Part shown: positions 22,101 through 31,100 of the stretch, in pieces
Numbering within the stretch: position 1 is the stretch's first letter
Layout of the letters: every line of letters starts with the position of its first letter
Position numbers and translations under genes: made by a program
NCBI RefSeq assembly: GCF_001949145.1
Contig: NW_019091481.1
Span: 1 to 42,566 of the forward strand
DNA from: Acanthaster planci
Lineage: Eukaryota; Echinodermata; Asteroidea; Valvatida; Acanthasteridae
Direction: 5' to 3'
Length of the DNA: 42,566 nt
The notes under the pieces: model-generated
What the model was told of the DNA's origin: nothing
Seen by the model: the letters and a program-made list of their open reading frames with translations, nothing else
The model's database searches: none

Positions 22101-25100
22101 TTCGGACGCCTTTTTTCACAAAAGGTTTTTGAAACTCGCCTCTAAATTCCGATCCTGAGTCTATGTTCATAGTTTTGGGCCAAGTCAAAGGCGACCTTTT
22201 ATAAACCTGTTTTATAGCTTCTAGCGCTTTCTTGGCCGTTTTACTGGTCAACAGTTCGGCCTCTTTTATATCTTGAAGCGACTATCGTCAAAGCGTATTT
22301 GTAAGTCTTGCCCCTCTGACCTTTTGGGACGCGATCCCAGGGTAGGTACAGCACGTCCATCTGATGCGTTTCGTTTGGTTCGGCATATTCAGATTGTGAA
22401 GTACTTGGCCTGGGTACATATCCAGAGGCAGGCAGATAACTTTGACATATAGCCTGCTTTGCGGCGAGGTAGCGTGTGCCAGATTGGCACAGAAATCGCG
22501 TGATTTGATTGTTCTACTAACTGCCACGCATGACCTGATCGAAATACACTGCCTGGGCCCAGCTGTTGTGCAATAAAGGCCCTGAATGGGTGAGTCATGG
22601 TGATTCAAGCATGTACATCGGGAATTTCCCGTGTATTTTTGGTATTACCGATGTGTTTCAATATTGTTGTATTCAGCGCCCTCCACTGCAGACCACGCCC
22701 CCAAAAAGGACCCTTCCGACACAAAACACACTGAGAAGTCTTTCTAGGAAGGCCTCCGTCTGATTTATTTGCAACAGAAACAGAAAAAACATTGAATAGG
22801 GATCGTTTAACAATCTGAGACAATTTATGCACATTCTGTATTAGTATAAAAAAAGACGTCGGCTCCACGGATCACCCCAATGCAGACCACGCCCCCAAAA
22901 AGGACACTTCCGCCACAAAACACACTTACAAGTCTTCCTAAGAAGGTATCCATATGATTTATACTGAAAAAGACTAAAAAACACATTGAATAGGGATCAC
23001 TTTACGCACAAATAAATCTGAGACAGCTTGGGCACATGGTGCAGCGTGGACCGTTGTAATGGACATGGTCCCTCGCCGCAGGGTTCAATCTCGTATTATT
23101 GACTTATCCGCACCCGTTTTTGATGCAAGTGATCCACCGCGCTTTTGCCTTTCCAATAGCCTTGTGGGCTGTAAAACAACTTTGAGAATTCTTTGTCCAT
23201 TAAAAAAGTTAACTATGTCAGTATACCACAAATCCGACCAAGGCAGTTCCCCGAGAATCCACACCAATTCTCAAACTTTCTGATCTTCCGAAGGTTCAGA
23301 AAAGTCTGACAACTTGGGTTCAGGCGGCAAGGGAAACACGTGTTTACCGGTTAACTCAGAGTAAGCGCGCAACATCTTGTCCACGTTGACAAATGAGGTT
23401 TGACTCGCGCGTTCTTGCCTCATGCGTTCGTTTAGAAAGTCCAACAGATGGACGCGAGTTTTTCCCAGGTTTGTTTAGCTTGTGCCAGTTGTTCCAGGGC
23501 TGAATCATGTCGTTTGCACTCTCTGTCGACCTTATTTTTAGATAAACTGCTGAATAGAAAATTGGAGCCAGTAAACGCCAACGCACTGACTATGGCTCCT
23601 CCTACCACCATTAAAGCACTCGCCATTTAATATAAACGTTTTATTTTAAAACACAAGCGTGATCCATTGGGTAAATATCACTGATCGCGTTGTCTTTCAT
23701 GTTTGTAATTTGGAAATGAAATATAAAACCGTCTAAAATAAATATGATGAGTCATTACACAAAGAAATTGAACACGAGTCGTCGGCTCAAAGTACCTAGG
23801 GCTATCAAAGGCGAACGACGAGAAGTCACCGATACCCACAATCCGAGCTTTATTGCCGCAGGTTATACATTAAATGTAAAGTTTCCGGCGTTGGGGTTAC
23901 ACGACGATGTGGTACCCGGGTCAGCCAAGTCGGCATTCAAATTAGATCTAGACGGAGCATCAGACGACAATCGCACCGTGTACAACAACGTTGAGCGTAA
24001 CCTAATTTCAGAACTCAACGTCAGTTTGCAAGGCAACAAAAAAGTTACTGAGACGCGGGCGTATTTCACAATTTTAAGGACAACTGCCTACCCACGACAC
24101 TAAATATATGGTTTATTTTGGTTGGAAAGAGAAAACTTGGCCAAGTTGCGTTTGGGATCAGCTGACAAACAACAAAAACGAAGCTTCAAACGACGATAAA
24201 GACAAAGCCATCGCCGATGCTTTTAAGAAACAGATATGCGATTTCACTAAACGTTCCTATGTTAACCAAAACGTAACGATGAGTAAGTAAAGTAAAGTAT
24301 GGTAAAGTAAAGTAAAGTAAAAGTAAAAGTAAAGTAAAGTAAAAGTAGAGTAGAGTAGAGTAGAGTAGAGTAGAGTAGAGTAGAGTAGAGCAGAGCAGAG
24401 CAGAGCAGAGCAGAGCAGAGCAGAGCAGAGCAGAGCAGAGCAGAGTAGAGTAGAGTAGAGTAGAGTAGAGTAGAGTAGAGCAGAGCAGAGCAGAGCAGAG
24501 CAGAGTACGGTACGGTAAGGTACGGTACAGTACGGTACGATACAGTACAGTACAGTAAAAAGTGTTTGACCCAGAAGAGATACCCCTCAGTGATCTAACC
24601 GAGGAGTGGGAACAAGACCCCTAAAACCCAAGCCCAAGCCCTACTCCAAGAAGATTTAATATGGGGTGATACCACCGACATGACGTCTGAAAGACCAGGC
24701 ACGTCAAGTTTGAGGATGTTAACTAAAGATAGAATTAATAACTTTTACGACACGATTGAAAGAGAAACCGGGCATGAACCAACGGTCACAGATCCAAACA
24801 TCTTTAATCTCGATAGTAGAGACCGTCTATATGTCAAATTTGAAGGTAAGACAGTTCTTCTGACCCAAAAACATGACAACAGTAGGTTTCTTAGATTACA
24901 TTAGAAGCAAAACAAACATAGATTTTGTCAGACGTGTTTTAGGTTCCAGTGACTACGCTACCGGTAAAACAAAACGAGAGGTGCGAGAAGCCTTAGATAA
25001 ACTTTCACAAATTTGCCCTGAAAACATTGAAATGCAAGAAGCCCCTCAAATATCAGATCGAGTAAGCGACATTGTAGAAGAGGCCAGACAGAAGGGTTAA

Positions 25101-28100
25101 ACTACCGAGAACCTGCCGCATTAGACGAATCTTTATAACCGGTAAAAGGCGAGTTGGTTTATTAAACCAGGGCAAGCTAGATCAATTAGACGCAGAGATT
25201 CAACAAGTTGAAAATGAATTAGAGGAAGCTGCAACCGATGCAGAACGTGCAGAAATACGGCAACAGTTTGGCGATTTAGAAATGGACCGACGTGGAGGAT
25301 TAGGAGTTATTAACAGATACACCGATAAAATTCGTTCCCAGATCAATTGCATCAAAGAAACGACCAATGCGATAATGGACGGCGATTCAACTTTACAAGA
25401 AAAGGCCGGGTGCTTTTTAGAGAACAAGGCAAGATCTTCGAAATTTAGCCGGATTCAACTTAGGTCTACCTTGTAAGCCTACTAGGCTTACAATACAATT
25501 AAAATATTTAACCAACGAGTCCAGTTAAATATCCACTGATAGTCCTCCTCAGCATGACCCATCCCACGTTGCGCCTCATCATCGCAGTTGAACGTCCACA
25601 GGAAACAGCTGCCCGAACACTGACGGCATTTGTGGGCCCTGATTACTTCGAGAACTCGAAGTCACTAACTAAATGAAACTCCGTGTGCCTTCGAGGCAAG
25701 AAGGTTTACTTGGCGTCGTTGCGCTATGGGGTTTTGTAATCGAATTTTTGTTTCTGTTTAACTCACCCCATCCTTCGGAAGGGATGTAAAGCCGTTGGTC
25801 CAGTGTGTTGGGTAATGCACTTAAAAGATCCCAGAACACTTTTCGCAAGAGTAAGGGACTCTCCCGGGTGATTCTGGCACTCAATCGGGAACTACTAACA
25901 AAGATATCAGAAACTCCGTGATTAAGATCAAGATCACTGTCGCGTCGTTTTTGTTAAATGTCGGCTGATCGGTATGGGGAGCTATAGGCCTGTCGGGAGG
26001 CTATGTGACGCGACAGAGGAACATTTGAGTACTCGCGGGCTAATATGTAGAGGGCGCGCGAGGTGTTTCCGGAAGTTTGCGGGAGAAGGACCGCCCGGGG
26101 TATGCTGATTGGCTACTGGCGGTGCTGCGAGCTATAATCGCCTGTATAACGTCCGCAAAGCAGGCATCAAACACGCTGCTGAAAAGCACGAGCCTAGCTT
26201 GGAAGCTGAAACACTGCTGGGAAGCACTGCCAGGGCTCTACACATGCTGTAAGCACTTGTCGTAATAGTGTCATATTCATGCATTGTGCCTTACATACTG
26301 AATGTAGTGGTAAGTAGTCGTGTAAGTCAGGTAGAATACAAATATAAAGAATCAGTAGCACTTTAATGACTAACTGTTAAAGTAAAACTCTGCTTTCGTA
26401 GCTACAGCTACTTCTAATATATTTGCAACGTGCCTTGTGAGTCTGGGACCGCTGGTTTTCAGCTCAGCGATACCGTGCCCCAGTACAGTAGCTATTGCAC
26501 TGATTTGACACAACATGAAGGCTTGTGTGTGTTGAAACGTCTGAACCCAGTCTGTTGGCCTTACGGCTGCTCGTTCGTATATATAACGCTGCAAAGATCG
26601 CCCTCTGTTGAGATTTATAGACAAGGCTCTAACCTGATTAAACCACACATAATTATCAGGTGCTTGTAGACTCCATTCTAGTAGTTATTCGACAATAGAA
26701 ATCACTCGCCACAGTTATTAGCAAACATGTCTAATAGAGTACACATAAAAAACCAATACCGGGACGGTATATTAATTTCCATCCCAACGGACGCGTATCT
26801 AGCCGCTCAGGGACGATTTGGTCGTGCCGTCCGCGTCGGACTCCTGAAGAAGACAGCGGTCTTGCTCCCACTGGAGAGGTGCAACGTCATAATACTGAAG
26901 GAATGCTATAGACAAATTTGCATCTAGCGAGACTAGAGTGCTCTATTTATAAATGGGGTGATCAAATTCCTGTAGACTGGCATCATCTATTTACAAAAAT
27001 AGGGGTCAGATCAAAAAGGACACTACAAGGGCATACTTCTTCCTGCCGCTTATCTTTTTCTTGATTTTAGTTTCTCAATCATAATTTTTGCATAAAAAAT
27101 GTCCAAATCCACGTTTGGCATCCTGGGCCCCAAAACATGGCATTTTTGTCAACCAGAAAACTATCCCATTCGAACAAATGGATAGTAGTCACAGTGTTTT
27201 CCGAATGATTCCTTGACTAGAAGTTCTTATTACGCGGCTAAAGTACTCATCAAAATGAATTTCATAAAGTACGCGGATTTTTTTCCACCGTTGGCAAATA
27301 TAGTTAGATTGGAAGGCCCCCCGAACTAGCGTGTGCTTGGCATAGTGTTGTAACGTTTGAACGCTAATTTGTCACCGTAACACCTTAAGGGCAAATTCAA
27401 AGTCTTCATATGAACTTATTTATTTAAATTGACCCATTGTTGCCCGTCGCTCCCATACAATTCCTGCCAAACACGCAGCGAGTACCCCACTGGGATAACA
27501 GGCAGCATGCCTCGAAAACCTGAAAAAGTAGAAAACGATGAAAAGTCTGAACAGTCATCAATATGGCACACAATTGTGCACAATATCGGACCAGACTAGC
27601 TTGGTCCCCGTCAACGCATCCCTACATTCAAGCACAAACAGCTGAACACTGGCGCATACAAAAAATCCATGTCGGTCGATTAAATCGTTTGTTCATATGT
27701 GAACAATTAACAGGGCCCGTTGAGGCCATCGAGTAGACAGCTGAAGTCTGAGTTTTGTAATATCGGCAAATCGAGCTCCGCCTACACCATTCCAGTGAAT
27801 TTTCAGTTTACATCCCAATCGGTAGCCGCCCTGCATATAATGGAGTCACCGACTGTCCATACGTCCCCTGTAAAAGTTTTAACTACTGCGTGAACTCCAA
27901 TTCGTTATAGATGACGGTTGACGTACCCAATTAAACACTGGGCCACTGACGTTGGGTTATGGGGCGAATATAGGGTTGGACATCCTATGAACGCCAATGA
28001 CCCACTGCTTTAATTTGATCGATTGGGATGCCAGTACTGCTGCTATGAAATTGCAATACGGAAAGAATGCGTTCGAAACGGGCATCCCTCGAAACCCAAG

Positions 28101-31100
28101 AACAACAATACCTTTTTGAAAATGACATTAAATTAATATGGTGTATTGATTTTAAGTTAATTTACTGAAGGGCTACAAATGTGTCAATTTACAGTCCCGA
28201 CTTTATAAGTCACAAAACGTTTACAGACGTTTCAGGAAATTACTTGAATTTTTCCTGGCTTTTACCCAAAAACCACATAAACCCATTGTTTTTAAATTTT
28301 CCTTTACATTTGTCCATTTAAAATTGTTAGAGGTTCTCAAATAATGCCTAATTATGCAGCTATACCCATTTCGAATCACAGTGCATTATACGATGCGTCA
28401 TTACCAACAATATTAATTGGTAACAATAACCATAGCAAAAATGATACAGGTCAAATCAGGTATGTATAGGAGGTGACTGTCATATCCCCGGTTACTCCCG
28501 ACCCCGTGGACATAAAGTTCAGCAGTTATTTGCACTTTCACACAAAATTAAATACCAGATACAAGATATTCCATTTACGGCAACCGATTTACAAATTAAT
28601 TTTTTAAAGCAACTAGTTACAATTTTGTTGTTCTTGTTACCCGATATGAATAGCGCTCGGGACTTTTCGGGATTGAAGTTTATACATGTAGCTGCACAAT
28701 TTATCTGAAGATTAACTGAACTTAAAATTTAAGAGGGATCTTGCTGACACAGCAGCGACGGTAGGTTTTATTCTTGACCCGACAGGAACTCTCGCAGAGT
28801 GGCGTACGGGACGCACCAGCCTGATCCTCCATGGATACACTGGTCTTGGGTTTTCCCTTGGGCTTCTGTTGGCCTTGACCCACGGGGTTGGGAGTAACCG
28901 GGGATGTGACACTGACTATATCCTTCTCGCCAGCTGCTAAATAAAATAGGCAAAAGAAGACAGGAGCGTGGTTGATGGAGGGCAAATTGTTCCAGCTTGC
29001 TTTTAGAATGAAGTCACACAATGACACTGGATATCAATAGTACTGTTGATTAGTCGACAGTCAATACTATGATTAGTCAAATTTATAAATAGTGCCAGAA
29101 TCCTGCACAGAACCCTGAAGTTGTGAAAACCCAAGATATCAAGTGTAAATTGCAACGTGAGGTCGAATTGACTACACATCACTACATGGTGGCTAATACA
29201 GCAGAAGCAACTACCACACCAGGACAGCTGAAATGAACACAATTGAGGCAGATTTCCAGAAAAAATAGATCTAATTAAATATTCTCTACAAATTGTAAGA
29301 TAAACTGGGCCCGGCCGAACAGGTTGTGGGAGACAGACACCGAGAGCCAAGTAGAAGTAGTGTATGCAACAAAAAAATTTACAAACGCATAGATTAAGGG
29401 GTTCTGTCGCGCATGCAAAGAGCAACATTATTCACTGGGCCATTACAGTTTTGTAATATAGACCCCTTTAAACCACAACAAGCACTTATTCGGAATCGTG
29501 TTTTGCCCAAAAATTCTGTCAAAATACCTATATTGTGATAGAATCCCTTAAATACTCGACGTTTTATTCATTTGAATTCCAGCGTTATACACTTAGTGAG
29601 TGTTATAAGTCTGCGATTTATGTTTTACGTGCATTGTTGCAATACCCTCGATGACATTTTTCATAACTCTCAGTACTTTGTAGGTCCTGTGGCTTGTTTT
29701 TCCCAACTGTTATTATTTATCACATCCACAGGGCATTCGATATGTGTTTTTTGCTGACAGCTACTGGACTTACACTTACCTTGCGTCAGTGTTACATGGC
29801 GACGGTGGGACTGTCATTGAAGGAAGGTACATTAATTACATTCCGATTCGTCACCGGCACGAAACGGCGGCAAGAATAGGGTCTTACGAACAATAGTGAA
29901 TCGTGCTGTTTTTAGTCATTGAAAAACCTGTTGCACTAATGATTTGCCAAAAGCTCAAGGAACTGTTAACTTTGAATCTCTGATGCTACAGTCAGGAACG
30001 CATCTGCAATGTTTTCAAACGAGGGTTAAACGTTCTTAAGCTTAAATTTCAACATTAGTTCTTATGTCATCTTCTTTTGACTAGTGTTGCAGTTATACAT
30101 ATCCATGTATATCATATCGTCGAAATTATGTGTGTATGTTGTCATTTTGCAGATACCCAGTCCGATTTCCAAAGACACTGAACGCTACAGATATCAAGTT
30201 GGTCCATCCAGACTTTGAGAGATATCTGAAATGGAGGTTTGAAGTATAAAATTTAATCATTAATGCGTTAGGCCTAGACACTGTCAGACAATACTTACGA
30301 GGTGACAAACTGAAAATCTACAGCAAAGGCGTTATCTTTTGATACGTGAAAATGAAATGGACCTTTCTGGATGTAAATTGTTTTAGTTACGCCTATATTA
30401 TTCTTTTTCCTTTTATACTACAATAGCTGGGTAAACTCGACCAGGCAACGAAATCCAATTCACCGACCAACAACTGGTGGAATAATGCTTTTGTTAGCGT
30501 TGCACACCTGTGATGAGGTACGCCCTAATCAAAGTGCTTTTCGCTCAACAATGCGCTTCATTGAGCTGGTAATATCATAAAGGGATTTCTGTATCGGGAA
30601 ACTCACATGTATCATTTTATTTTCCATACCATGCATAACTCATGGCAAGGTCGTTACCATTCAGTAGCTGTCTCTAACCTGGTTCCAGATCTCGAATTCA
30701 CGTCATGATATAAACACTGTAATAAACAAATTGGTTTTCAAGCAGGGATTTATCCGGGACTGCAATTAGTGTAGTTCAGAAACACCTTTAGGATGAGGAT
30801 TATGAAGGCTAATATCAGGGCCAAGTCACAACACACACAGCCACAATCATTACTAAAGCTTTCCTTATAGAAGTCCCAAAGTCGTTTATCTATACATAGT
30901 TTGTCACAATGTCTAAACCGTTTTTATAGTAAAGCCTCACAGTCCGAAAAAAATGGAATGACGAAGTTTGTCAAAGTGCTCAATACTTCAGAATTTCTCA
31001 TACGTACAGATATTACAATTGACAAATGTTAATTTCATAATTTTCTTGCAGGTCAATGTGTATGGTTTCGGGGGAAGCTACGAGAAATTTTCCGATCACT

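Larger units (their letters stand above)
17320..27468 (+). mobile_element. Degenerate Polinton/Maverick (adintovirus-like) element
   Basis: A 10.15-kb block bounded by inverted terminal repeats. Left to right: remnants of a polymerase-leader region and a small SAP-like gene (plus), protein-primed DNA polymerase B (plus), retroviral-type integrase (minus), a tandem non-coding module, a small membrane protein (minus), a capsid-like gene split by a microsatellite (plus), two further small genes (plus), and AT-rich spacer. PolB plus integrase plus long inverted repeats defines Polintons. Nearly all genes carry stops and frameshifts, so the copy is dead. The expected protease and packaging ATPase were not recognised. 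The 6-bp target duplication could not be fixed because the outer edges are blurred. Confidence 0.85.
11595..29731 (+). other. Intron 5 of the sialyltransferase, about 18.1 kb
   Basis: Runs from the donor after exon 5 to the acceptor before exon 6. Its size is explained by insertions: a repeat with nuclear-receptor-type half-sites, Polinton-related terminal repeats, the main Polinton and other repeats. It separates the two parts of the catalytic domain (motif L and motif S). Confidence 0.85.

Noticed and set aside
29003-29428. 141-codon minus-strand ORF
   Set aside because: Cys/Phe/Leu-rich sequence with no domain, no splice logic and no repeat homology that I can see; most likely chance in an AT-rich intron.
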